A stretch of DNA of 64,000 nt, taken from positions 195,161,201 through 195,225,200 of the forward strand of contig NC_057794.1 of NCBI RefSeq assembly GCF_018294505.1, in the 5' to 3' direction. Both the position numbers and the translations under genes were made by a program. The DNA comes from Triticum aestivum. Lineage: Eukaryota > Streptophyta > Magnoliopsida > Poales > Poaceae. The notes beneath the pieces are model-generated. The model saw nothing but the letters and a program-made list of their open reading frames with translations. It was not told the origin of the DNA and did no database searches. Shown one piece after another: positions 47,735 to 58,889 of this stretch. Numbering within the stretch: position 1 is the stretch's first letter; each line of letters opens with the position of its first letter.

Positions 47735-47998
47735 TGTGATAGCCTGGCTTATTAGGGATGGTAGACTACTCATATCAATAAGGAATTCCTTCTTTTCTGG
47801 GAGCCCATTCGGAAAGAACTCCAAAGTTAAGTGTGCTCAGCTTGGAGTAGTTTCAGGATGGGTGACCGACCGGGAAGTTGCTCCCGGGTGCGCACGAGTG
47901 AGGACAAAGTGCGCAAAAAAGACTAGTATTGATCTATGGGGCCAGTGTAGATCCCGCCAGGAGTAACAACCACCGGCGGGTGTGTTTGGGGCATTACA
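47735..47998 (+). repeat. 3' LTR of Cassandra
   Basis: The LTR reads TGTGATAGCC...GGGCATTACA, 264 bp, and keeps both terminal TG and CA. Confidence 0.9.
47755..47894 (+). ncRNA. 5S-rRNA-like sequence in the 3' LTR of Cassandra
   Basis: This is the same 5S-derived stretch as in the 5' LTR. Its box C (AGGATGGGTGACC) is closer to standard plant 5S than the 5' copy, whereas box A has one different change (GTTAAGTGTGCTC). Confidence 0.85.
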
Positions 47999-48134
47999 CC
48001 GAACTACCATGCACCAGGACAGCCCAGCTTGTCAAGAGCTTAACCAGCAATTCGGCCTCCATCCCAGACCACACCAAGTGACGGCGTTCGCGCCGCGCAT
48101 ATATCACTATGCACTCAAAATACCTTGGGCATAG
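47999..48134 (+). pseudogene. Tail of the gag-protease frame of element C after Cassandra
   Basis: The frame interrupted at 47274 resumes and encodes about 44 residues, including a LNQQFGLHPRPHQVTAF stretch, then ends at TAG 48132-48134. In autonomous relatives RT would follow; no RT motif is visible here. The first five bases are the right copy of the Cassandra target duplication. Confidence 0.65.
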
Positions 48135-49257
48135 ACGGAGGCATAACTAGATTGTGTTCCATAATAAGGCTCAACCTCCCTTGGACACAAATAATTTCAC
48201 TTTTTCTTTTTTCCCTCCTCGGGTTTCCTTTCCGCAGATCCCTCTCGCCGGGCTCATAATCGGTCCTTTCTAAGAACGGACACACCAAGGTGGCAAGTAG
48301 CACAGAAGTGCGGGGGAATCTCTAGATGTCCCTCTTGGTGATCACTCTACCTGTTTTCAGGACCCGTACGCAGCTCCTCCTCGGTCTTGGCATGTCAAAC
48401 AACCACTTTCGCTTCTCGCACTTTTTTGTTCACGTACGCTCTAACGTATTAATTAAAATTATAATGGAAACAGTTTGTGGCCCAACATATGTGGCACCTT
48501 CTTCTTCTTTATTTTTATTTTTTGTTATTTTAATTTGCATCCGTACACCTTGGTATACCATAATCCGCCAGGGGCTTTATTGCGCCTCACACTATGGCAA
48601 CAAGTCCGAACACTTTTATAGTATAGTTCGGCACCCCGAATTTAGCATTATACACATTGGCTTCGAATCATGTCTTTGGTCAATAGTTGGGTTGCCCGGC
48701 TCTTGTGCTTACTACCTTATGTTCCGCTACATCGGCTAGGGTAGTAAAGGGAGAACTACTGCGATTGTGTCCCGGTTCATCCGGATGAGCACCTCAGTAG
48801 AGAAAGCCGAAAACTGACTGTCATGATACGGCGTGAGCCGGTCAGCTCTTCGGACATTTCAAATTTTAGCGATTTTTCCCGCATTACGCAACGAATTGGT
48901 TCTCATCCGATCAGGTGTTTACAACATCCTAGTCTGGACACTAGGGGCTGCGCCTATATTTTCATTGTCAAACTCCTATGGCTAAGTGAGCGTAATAAAG
49001 CCACATAGTCCGATTGCATGGTTCGTTGCGCTAAACACCTCCTTTAAGGACCAAACTATTGGATAAAGCATGTTTAGATTCATCTCGAACACCCCCGTAC
49101 TATCTACGTGGGGGCTGAAGCCGACGACTGGCCAACTCTCAGATTTGATAAAAACGGCCGCACAGAAGGTAAAGTTTTAACTAAACAAAACAGCAAAGCA
49201 TTATATTACATATCAAGCCTTATTTTTATCATACAGGGCGGGATTACATGAATGTAT
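48135..49257. other. Non-coding spacer of element C
   Basis: About 1.1 kb between the protease tail and the end of the antisense gene. It is where RT/RH/INT would be expected, but no such motif is seen on either strand. It is AT-rich with a T-rich stretch near 48500-48540. The open frame at 48326-48739 has no recognisable feature. Confidence 0.6.
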
Positions 49258-52200
49258 TCATTCGAAAATTATATCCTTAGCACATTGCTCCGCCGCAATG
49301 CAGGATCCCTTCAAAACATCTTCAAAATACCGCTCGGGCGTGTGGTGCTCCTTGCCCGCAAGCGGTCCTTCGGTCGCGAGCTTGACGACATCCATCTTCA
49401 CCCATTGTATCTTGACATGGGCAAAGCCCATCCACGCACCTTCTATGCAGACCGACGGCTTGATGGCATCAAGCCCCGGGCAGGCACTGTCCAGCCGCTT
49501 CACGAGGCTAAAGTAGCTATTGGGTATTGCTTCTGCAAGCCACAACCGGATTATTAAATCCTTCATGGCTAGTTCGGCCACTCTATGCAGCTCAACCAAC
49601 TGTTTTAGCTGGTCGCTAAAGGGTACCAGATGTTCTAGTGCAAGGTATTGCAAGCAGAACAACTTCTCCATGGAGCTCCCCTCTTCGTCCCGGAAGAATT
49701 CCGCAGCGTCAGAAACACTGCGCGAGAAATCCGCAAACGCCCCTGGAGACCTCCAAATCCGAGTCAGTAAGAGATACCTTAGGCTCACATACTTGCTTTG
49801 CATAATGAAAGCCTTACCAGCCGCGATCTTCTTGGCCTCCTGGATCTCCCGGAGGGCGCCTTGGGCTTCAACTCGGGCCTCTTGTGTGCTTTGGCGGGCC
49901 TTAGCGAGTTCGGACTCTTGGTCCGCATTCTAGCGCTCCAAGGACTCGCTTTTATTCATTGCATCCTGGAGCTCATGTTGGACCTCACCAACCCTGGCCT
50001 CATGCATTTCTCGGGCGGCTTTTTCATTCACCGCTCTCTCTTCGCCTCAGCCATCACCTTTTTGAGGGCCTCAACCTCAGTCGTCGACCCTAATAAATGT
50101 CATGGCAGTGTGCTCATCTTACATTATTCATCCCCTCCAGACATACACAATATCATTGCATACCTTGGGTATTCTCCAGCTGGTTTTCGCATGGCCGAGC
50201 TCTTCCTCGATCCGTTCTAGCTTCCGCTTCAGTCCAGAGACTTCGATAGCATGAGAAGTCGCAGCCAGCAGCGACGCCTGCTTATTCACAAAGACATGTA
50301 TGATTAGTTTCCTGCGAATAGCTATTTGATCCTCTATTTGGATTTCCTTTTCAAACACCGGACAGAGTCTCAGGGGCTACTGTCTATACTATAACTTTCT
50401 TTTCACATAAATGCAGCGCTTACCTGAAAGCCTGTTAGAAGGCTCGCACAGGCTTCGGTCTGTACGCTCTTCGTGGACTAAATCTTCTCAATCACCGCAC
50501 CCATGAGGGTACGGTGTTCCTCAATGATGGAAGCACTTCGCAACGCTTCCTGTAGAGTATCTGGCGCCTCTGGTTGGACAGAGGTCACCGGTGGAATGGG
50601 CACACCTCCTTCCAATGAAGGAGGTTGCTGGCCAGTTTCTGGAGCCGTATAGGTCTCCGGGACCACATTCGGCTGGGGGCCGAATTGGACATAGCTCCCA
50701 CCGCCGGTCTCCATGGGGATTTGCTCCCCCATGTGTTCGGTGGCCGAGGTCTGGCCCTCTGGCGTCGTCTTGACGACCTCCTGCGTCTCTCCCTAGCCTG
50801 GGGTCCTTCAGGACAACACCTCGGCGTCGTCCGTAGCTTGGGAGAGGAGGCCATGGGAAGGGACCCGCTGTCCATCACCTTCGGATCCAGCGAGTTCCCC
50901 GTAGACGAGGCTCGCTCGCGGGCGGAACGAACCGGACAACAAATGCATGATTCAACATGTTAGAATTATGAGGTGAAAGAGGAGGATGTATGAATACTTT
51001 AGGGTCTTCGGATACTCATGATTCGGCTAGGGGCTTGTTTCGAGGGCGTCGCTCTGGGCTGCTATCGACATCCCATGTGGAGCTATCCACGAGGGAAGCA
51101 TTTCCCTTCTTGGACGCCTCCGCCTCCAGATCTATGGAGGCCGCCCTCTTCTTCCCCTCGGGGGGGGGGGGTTCTTTCTTCCTCCTCTTCGTCCTCCTCA
51201 TCGTCTTCGGCGACGGAATGAGTTTCGGCATCTTCGGACACCGCGTCCTAAGTACCCTTGGGACGGAGGCTTCCTCTGGTCCGCTTCGCCTTCGTTTTGG
51301 CCTTCTTCTCCGGCGCCACGTAGGGCGCCGGAACCAGCATCTTCGTCAAAAGCGGGATGGTTGGTTCCTCGGGCAGCGGAGTCGAACACCGAATCCGCTC
51401 TGCCTTCTTCGTCCAACCCTAAAAAGGAAAAATAGGGAAGTTGGGACATCCTCCTTGAGCAAGCAAGAAAAACGCCTTGAAGCGTGGAATACTTACCGAA
51501 TTGGCGGGATGGGCCAGATCGTGTCCGCAGTCCTCGGTTGTCCGTGTCCATAAGGACACAATGCTCATCCATGATAGAGGCCCCTCGTAGCGCCTCCAAC
51601 AGATTATCCGGCGCCTGTGGTTGGACAGAGGTCACCGGTGGAACAGGCACATTCCCTCCTTGAGGGGAATGCCATTTGTTGGACCCCAGAGCCATGTAGA
51701 TCTCCGGAATGGTATCCGGCTGAGGCCCGAAGGGTACTCGGGCCCCGTCACTAGTCCCTATGGGGACCTTTTCCCACGTATGTCCGGCGGCCGAAGAGTC
51801 ATCCTAGGACGTCACCCCGATGGTCTCCGAAATCTCCCCCGGCCTGTGAAAGTCTTTTTGGACACCACCTGGTCATCACCCTTGGGTGAGATGGAATGAG
51901 CAAGTGGCGAAGACATGCTAGCCATCTCCTTCGAGTACAGCGAATCCTCTGTCGAGGATCGCGGGGAGCCATCGCGTGCCGGACTACAATGACAAGGTTT
52001 AAGATGTATCAATATTACAAACCGAGAAGGCCAGATGTTTTTGATTCTAGTACTCATGAGGCGGCCCGAGGCTTGGTCCGGCGAGGTCGCTCCAGACTGC
52101 TATCAACATCCCACGTGGAGTTAGTTGCGACGGAGCCTCTCCCCCTCTTGGGCGCCTCCGCCTCCAAACTCGTGGAGGCCTCTCTTTTCATCCTTCCTCT

Positions 52201-53267
52201 GGCAGGAGGGGAGTCGCCTCCCTCCTCGTCGTCATCGTCGGCAGCTGAGGGGTCTCCCTCATCGTCAGACGAGATGACCAATGTGCTCCTTCGGCGAAGC
52301 CCACTCCTGGTCCCCTTGGCCGTGCTTTTGACCTTCTTCTCCGGCACGTTGTAAGGCACCAGAAAAAGCATCTCCGTAAGGAGTGCGGTTTCTTCCTTCT
52401 AGGTCGACCCAGGCCTAAATATGAGCCCGCGATCTTTGGTCAAGGGTGGCGGCATCTCACTGCCCTTGAAGAGCGACTTCCAGATATCTTCGTGCGTCAT
52501 GCCAAAAGGCCTCAGCAGAGTCTGGTGCTCAGCCGGATCGAACTCCCACAAATAACAGGTCCGGCGCTGACATGGAAGGATCCGGCGTACAAGCATGACC
52601 TGGATCACATCAACGAGCTTGATCTTCCGGGTTATCATATTCTGGAGGCACGTTTGGAGCCCCGTGATCTCTTCCAAAGATCCCCAGGTCAGGCCTTCTC
52701 TTGCTAGGAGGTAAGCCGCATCGGTACTCCGGATCAAAATTTGGGAGCCGTCGCCCAGTTGGCGTCGCGCGGCTCGTTGATATAGAACCACCTCGACTGC
52801 CATCCTTTCACCGTCCCTGCAAAGGAACCTTCGAGCCAGGTGCTATTGTGCATCTTGCCCACCATGGCACCTCCGCACTCGGCCTGTTGGTCGCGCACCA
52901 CCTTTGGCTTTACATTAAAAGTCTTCAGCCATAGGCCAAAGTGAATTGGGATGCATAGAAAGGCTTCGCACACAACTATGAATGCGGAGATATTGAGGAT
53001 AAAGTTGGGGGCCAGATCGTGGAAGTCCAACCCATAGTAAAACATCAATCCATGGACAAATGGATGAAGACGGAACCCCAGCCCACGGACGAAGTGCGTG
53101 AGAAACACAACCCTCTCATGGGGCTCGGCGGTAAGGACGATTAGCCCTTTTGCCGGGAGTCGGTGAGCAATCTCCTTGGCTAGATAGCCAGCCTCCCGGA
53201 GCTCCGTGATGTCCTTCTTCTTAACGGAGGAGGCCATCCACTTGCCTCCAGCTCTGGATCCGGACAT
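49258..53267 (-). pseudogene. Antisense gene of element C, putative gypsy-type transposon domain protein
   Basis: On the minus strand ATG 53267 starts a frame open to a TGA at 52731 (177 codons). It resembles proteins annotated in grasses as 'transposase (putative) gypsy type' (Pfam Transposase_28 as I remember it), with motifs such as GLGFRLHPFVHGLMFYYG and GLWLKTFNVKPKVV. Similarity continues after two stops and a frameshift in 52803-52399 (LVRRILPCQRRTC), then an acidic, Ser-rich, basic-patch region (52371-52054), repeated again near 51231-51016. Pro-rich segments follow (51695-51198 and 50732-50478), then a coiled-coil-like segment (50358-50128) and a final 181-codon open exon (49803-49258). 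The pieces lie in different frames, as expected for exons plus decay. Antisense genes of this kind are known in Tat-lineage Gypsy elements; the function is not known. Confidence 0.65.
50494..52200 (-). repeat. Imperfect tandem duplication of an exon block in the antisense gene
   Basis: Positions about 50494-51150 and 51545-52190 match in order with an offset of about 1.04 kb. Both encode a PPVTSVQPxAPDxLxEALR segment (50732-50478 and 51695-51198) and a STWDVDSS segment (51231-51016 and 52371-52054). The copies are clearly diverged. Confidence 0.75.
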
Positions 53268-53808
53268 GATTGGAGTGCCTTCTCAAACGAGGAAAATTTG
53301 AAAGCTTGGGCGCTAGAGCTCGAGGACGGAAGGACCAAAGATGAAGAAGGGTGTGGGTAAAGGGAGAGTGTCCTTATACCCTTATAAAGGCCACGAATAT
53401 CAAGCGCCTCCCCACTCGTCCTAAAAACTCGCCTATTCCCAAGGGCTATACAAACGGTACGGTTGGGTTTGGTTACGCATGCCCGCATTGATGAGAATCC
53501 CGTGATAAGGGACATGATCTCTGCTTTCACTAGATGTGCCAATGGCAACCGTGCCTCAAGACATGGAGCAGAAGACGAAAAACGGTTCGAAATTATAACC
53601 GGACAGACGCGATGTCGTGTTGGAAAAAAGCTGTCAACAGATTAGATTCGTGCAAATATTATATTCTCTATGCGGTTGTGCATGTTGTGCGTAACAGGTC
53701 AAGGTACGATCATTGCATCCAAAGACTATCTTGGAGTTCAGAGAAAGGGGAACCCACCTTACAATGCCGGAGACAATCAGCACGCCGGACTCCTCGTCAT
53801 TGAAAGCC

Positions 53809-53823
53809 AGGTTCAGGGGCTAC
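53809..53823 (+). promoter_or_regulatory. Polypurine tract region of element C
   Basis: 'ggttcaggggctac' lies directly before the 3' LTR, where the plus-strand primer is expected. Confidence 0.55.
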
Positions 53824-54272
53824 TAAGGGAGTCCTGGACTAAGGGGGCGTCCGGCCTATTATCCATGGGCCGGACTGATGGGCTGTGAAGACATGAAGGC
53901 CGAAGACCGCACCGTGTCTAGATTGGACTCTACTTGGCGACCGAAGATTCCTTCTTATATAACCGACTCCATGTAAACCCTAGATCCCCTCGGTGTCTAT
54001 ATAAACCAAAGGGGTTAGTCCGAAAAGGACACCGCATATACTCATTACCATATTCACGTAGGCTAGGCTTCTAGGGTTTAGCCATTACAATCTCATGGTA
54101 GATCAACTCTTGTAATACTCATATTCATCAAGATCAATCAAGCAGGAAGTAGGGTATTACCTCCATAGAGAGGGCCCAAACCTGGGTGAACATCGTGAAC
54201 TCCGTCTCCTATTACCATCGATCCTAGACGCACAGTTCGGGACCCCCTACCCGAGATCCACCGGTTTTGACA
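53824..54272 (+). repeat. 3' LTR of element C
   Basis: 449 bp, ending GGTTTTGACA. It keeps an intact 'ctatataaacc' TATA (about 53998-54008) that the 5' LTR has lost, and it differs from the 5' LTR by many substitutions and short indels. It is followed by 'ccgacacc', which resembles what follows a 5' LTR in this family. Confidence 0.82.
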
Positions 54273-54280
54273 CCGACACC

Positions 54281-55389
54281 GCTCCCCTGAGGCCCAGTGT
54301 GGAGTAGCTGCTTCTTCTTCTTAGGGTTGGCCTCAGGAGGGTACTGCGCATCCGCACTGTCAGGGTCTTTGATTGATGCAGCTTGGAAAGCACGCTCGAG
54401 GGAGCACACCGCATCTCTTTCTTCGCAAGGGACCGTGATGATTCCGCCGCTTCCCAGCATCTTGAGGACATTTTAGCCATGGTGGGTGACTGCCATGAAT
54501 TTGGCCAGTGCTGGGTACCCGAGGATGGCATTGTACGGCAGGTGGATGTGGGCGACATCGAAGTCGATGAGCTCGGTGTGGTAGTTGTCGCGCTGACCGA
54601 AGGTGATAGGTAGGCGAACTTGCCCTATCGGGGTGGTGGAGCCGTCTGTCACTCCTGAGAAAGGCTTGGTGGGATGGAGCTGATCGTATGGCACTTGAAG
54701 GCTGTAAAAAATTTCGACTGACAGGACACTAAGTCCCGCGCCGCCGTCGATGAGGGTCTTGATGACTTGAACATTGTTGATGACGGGTGAACAAAGCATC
54801 GGGAGGACTCCTGCGGTTGCCGCGCATTTGAGTTGGTCCGCCGAGCTAAAGGTGATGGCATACTTGGACCACCTAAGCGGGCGCGTAGCCTTGAGCTTGG
54901 GGAGGGATGCATTCACTTCACGGGAGAACTGCTTGAAGATGCGCTGGGAGGCTGGGGCCTGAGCGCCACCCAAGATGCAGGCGATGGCGCGCGGCTCCTA
55001 GAAGCCCCCATCCCCTTCGTCCTATTGATGGTCATCGTTCCTTCTTGGCGGCGGCAGTGGAGGGTGACCAGGGTTGCCCTGAGGGCGATCCTCACGAGGC
55101 TGGTCCCTCCAGGCGCCCTCACCAGGCTGGTCCTGCCAACGATCCTCGCAAGGTTGGTCGCGCCACTCTTGACGGGGCCCACGGTCTTCCCAACGTCCTC
55201 CACCCCGTCCACCTCCTCGGCCGTAGCCCTAGTCATTGTGCTCAGGGCGTCGAACGAAGCGTCCATCTCGAATGTCCCTGAGCTCTCGACAATCGTTGGT
55301 GTTGTGCGTGCGCATGTTGTGGAAGGCGTAGAATGTACGGCCGCCCTTTGACGACTCGGGAAGATCTTGGCCACGCTTGGTGTCCTGTT
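54281..55389 (-). pseudogene. gag-protease fragment of another Gypsy element
   Basis: On the minus strand a Gag C-terminus carries a FHNMRTHNTNDCREL motif and an Arg/Gly/Pro/Gln-rich stretch with repeated WRDQP-like units (about 55230-55060). An aspartic protease domain follows (LIDGGAGLSVL near 54740, ILGYPALAKF further on), then KKKKQLLHT. In-frame stops interrupt it near 55030 and 54477. The open protease piece is 54473-54973. Both ends are cut, by the element C LTR on one side and D2 on the other. DGG-type proteases of this kind are typical of Tat-lineage elements. Confidence 0.75.
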
Positions 55390-58020
55390 TTGACATAAAA
55401 ATAATAATACTTCAAGCATACTAACTAAGCAATTATGTCTTCTGAAAATAACATGGCCAAAGAAAGTTCATCCCTACAAAATCATATAGTTTAGTCATGT
55501 TTCATTTTCATCACACAAGAATGCTCTCATCATGCACAACCCCGATGACAAGCCAAGCAATTGTTTCATACTTTAGTAATCCCAAACCTATAAACTTTCA
55601 TGCAATATATGAGCGCAAGCCATGGATATAGCACTATGGGCGGAATAGAATATAATGAGGGGGGTTATGTGGAGAAGACAAAAAAGGAGAAAGTCTCACA
55701 TCAACGAGGCTAATCAATGAGCTATGGAGATTCCCATCGATTGATGTTAATGCAAGGAGTAGGGATTGCCATGCAACGGATGCACTAGAGCTATAAATGT
55801 ATGAAAGCTCAACATAAGAAACTAGTGGGTGTGCATCCAACTTGCTTGCTCACGAAGACCTAGGGCACTTGAGGAGGCCCATTGTTGGAATATACAAGCC
55901 AAGTTCTATAATGAAAAATTCCCACGAGTATATGAAAGTGATAACATGAGAGGCTCTCTACTATGAAGATCATGGTGCTACTTTGAAGCACAAGTGTGGT
56001 AAAATGATAGTAGCATTGTCCTTTCTCTCTTTTTCTCTCATTTTTTTTATTTGGCCTATCTTTTTTATGGACTTTCTCTTTTTTTATTCCTCACTTAGGA
56101 CAATGCTCTAGAAAATGATGATCATCACACTTCTATTTATTTACAACTCAATGATTACAACTCGATACTAGAACAAATATGACTCTATATGAATGCCTCC
56201 GGCGGTGTACTGGGATTGCGATGATGCATGAGTGACATGTATGAAAGAATTATGAGAGGTGGCTTTGCCACAAATATGATGTCAACTACATGATCATGCA
56301 AAGCAATATGACAATGATGAATGTGTCATGATAAACGGAATGGTGGAAAGTTGCATGGCAATATATCTCGGAATGGCTATGGAAATGCCATAATAGGTAG
56401 GTGTGGTGGCTGTTTTGAGGAAGATATAAGGAGGTTATTGTGTGAAAGAGCGTATCATATCACAGGGTTTGGATGCACCGGCGAAGTTCGTGCCAACTCT
56501 CAATCTGAGAAAGGGCAATGCACGGTACCGAAGAGGCTAGCAAGGATGGAATGGTGAGAGTGCGTATGATCCATGGACTCAACATTAGTCATAAATAACC
56601 CACATACTTATTGCAAAAATCTACAAGTCATCAAAAACCTCGGTACTACGCGCATGCTTCTAGGGGGATAGATTGGTAGGAAAAGACCATCGCTCGTCCC
56701 CGACCGCCACTCATAAGGAAGACAATGAAATAACACCCCATGTTTCAAATTTGTTACGTAGCGTTTACCATACGTGCATGCTATGGGACTTGTAAACTTC
56801 AACACAAGAATTTCTCAATTTCACAACTACTCAACTAGCATTACTTTGATATTATTACCTCCATATCTCAAAACAATCATCAAGCATCAAACTTCTCTTA
56901 GTATTCAATACTCTATATGAAAGTTTTTACTATTCTTGGATGCTTAGCATGTTATGATTATTTAATCAAATTACCATGCTATTTAAGACTCTCAAAATAA
57001 TATAAGTGAAGCATGAGAGTTCATCTATTTCTTCAAAATAAAACTACCACCATGCTCTAAAAGGATATAAGCGAAGCACTAGAGCAAATGACAAACTACT
57101 CCGAAAGATATAAGTGAAGATCAATGAGTAGTCGAATAATTATGCAACTATGTGAAGACTCCCCAATTTAATAATTTCAGACCTTTATACTTTATTTAAA
57201 CAGCAAGCAAAATTAAAGAAAATAAAATGACGCTGCAAGCAAAAAACATATCATGTGGCGAATAAAAATATAGCTCCAAGTAAAGTTACCGATGAATGAA
57301 GACGAAAGAGGGGATGCCGTCCGGGGCATCCCCAAGCTTAGTCTCTTGGCTATCCTTGAATATTACCTTGGGGTTCCTTGGTCATCCACAAGCTTAGGCT
57401 CTTTCCACTTCTTATTCCATAGTCCATCGAATCCTTACCCAAAACTTGAAAACTTCACAACACAAAACTTAACAGAAAACTCGTAAGCTCCGTTAGTATA
57501 AGAAAATAAATGACCACTTCAAGGTACTGTAATGAACTCATTATTTATTTATATTAGTGTTAAACCTCCTGTATTCCAACTTCTCCATGGTTAATAAACT
57601 ATTTTACTAGCCATAGATTCATCAAAATAAGCAAACAACACATAGAAAACAGAATCTGTCAAAAACAGAACAGTCTGTAGTAATCTATATCAAACGTATA
57701 CTTCTGGAACTCATAAAATTATCAAATAAATTTTTGGACGTGAGGAATTTATCTATTAATCATATTCAAAAAGAATTAACTAAATAGACTCTCCAATGAA
57801 AAATGGCAGCAATTCTCGTGAGCGTTAAAGTTTCTGTTTTTTACAGCATGATCAACAAGACTTTCCCCAAGTCTTCCCAACGGTTCTACTTGGCACAAAC
57901 ACTAATTAAAAGCATAAAAACTCAATCATAACAGAGGATAGATAAATTATTTATCAAAACATGATCAAAAATCAAGGAACAAAAATAATGTTGGGTTGCC
58001 TCCTAACAAGCGCTATCGTT
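55390..58020 (-). other. Non-coding interior of D2
   Basis: About 2.6 kb with no credible ORF, the reverse-oriented counterpart of 3502-5890 in element 1. It includes the pyrimidine-rich tract at about 56030-56095 and the hairpin at 57310-57333. Confidence 0.75.
57310..57333 (-). other. Conserved 9 bp stem hairpin (D2 copy)
   Basis: GGGGATGCC and GGCATCCCC flank a six-base loop, CCGGAC in element orientation. It matches the hairpin at 4228-4251 in element 1. Confidence 0.7.
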
Positions 58021-58288
58021 TAACGCCCCTAGCTAGGCATGATGATTTCAATGATGCTCACATAAAAGATAAGAATTGTAACATAAAGAGAGCATCATGA
58101 AGAATATGACTAGCACATTTAAGTCTAACATACTTCCTATGCATAGGGATTTTGTGAGCAAACAACTTATGGGAACAATAATCAACTAGCATAGGAGGGC
58201 AAAACAAGCATAACTTCGAAATTTCAAGCACATAGAGAGGAAACTTGATATTATTGCAATTCCTACAAGCATATGTTCCTCCCTCATA

Positions 58289-58714
58289 TTAATTTTCAGT
58301 AGCATCATGAATGAATTCAACAATATAACCAGTACCTAAAGCATTCTTTTCATTATCTACAAGCATAGAAAATTTACTACTTTCCACACAAGCAAAATTC
58401 TTCTCATTCGGAATAGTGGGAGTATCATAGGAAACTCGAATACTATAAATTGTTTCCACATTAAAAGAGTAATGTTCAGAGAAGGGGTAATCATAATCAT
58501 GACAAGTTACATAAATATAACCAATACTTTTTATAGCATAAGTATCATCACAATAATCATCATAAGTAGGAGGCATGCTATCATCATTATAAGGTTGCAT
58601 ATCAAAACTTGGGAGACTAAAAATATCATCTTCATTAATCATAGCTTCCCCAAGCTTGGGACAAACATTAATTGCAGCAAATATATTCTCAAAAAAATCA
58701 TCTTCATCAAACAT
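58289..58714 (-). pseudogene. Sabrina-type ORF of D2, C-terminal part
   Basis: 141 codons match the central part of the D1 ORF (MPPTYDDYCDDTYAIK, then a FIHDATEN end). It begins with a repeat of the MFDEDD/MINEDD and KLGEAM motifs, so this copy has a small internal duplication. It is out of frame with the upstream part at 58890-59753; the segment between them has several stops. Confidence 0.7.
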
Positions 58715-58889
58715 AGCATCCCAAGCTTGGGCCTTTTCTTATCATAAGCATAATCACTCTCATCGTTAATAGTATGGATAGCACCAATAGTATAGCAATT
58801 ATCATATTCTTCCAAGCAAGTGCCAAAAAGAAGTATCATTATCTTACACAATTATATTTTCATGAGGCACAATACTAATAGGAGTAGCA

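Larger units (their letters stand above)
47275..47998 (+). mobile_element. Cassandra TRIM retrotransposon
   Basis: A 724 bp element has two 264 bp LTRs, a 196 bp non-coding interior, a tRNA-Met primer-binding site and a purine-rich tract. Each LTR contains a 5S-rRNA-like sequence, the hallmark of Cassandra. The flanks CCGGA (47270-47274) and CCGAA (47999-48003) are a target duplication with one change. By eye the LTRs differ at about 16 of 264 positions, mostly transitions. Confidence 0.92.
43474..54272 (+). mobile_element. Fatima-type Gypsy retrotransposon (non-autonomous), element C
   Basis: LTRs begin TGAGGGAGTCCTGGAC (5') or TAAGGGAGTCCTGG (3') and end GGTTTTGACA, as I remember for the Triticeae Fatima family. 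The internal region holds a gag-protease frame, then only a short pol-ward tail, a non-coding stretch and a long antisense gene. RT, RNase H and integrase are absent, so it depended on others. No target duplication is visible (gtaat on the left, ccgac on the right), so one flank is rearranged. A Cassandra TRIM is nested at 47275-47998. Confidence 0.8.

Noticed and set aside
47469..47966. 165-codon plus-strand ORF
   Set aside because: It runs across the Cassandra LTR, interior and second LTR, including the 5S-like part, so it cannot be a real protein frame.
43469..54277. Target-site duplication for the Fatima-type element
   Set aside because: gtaat on the left and ccgac on the right do not match, so I do not claim a clean insertion.
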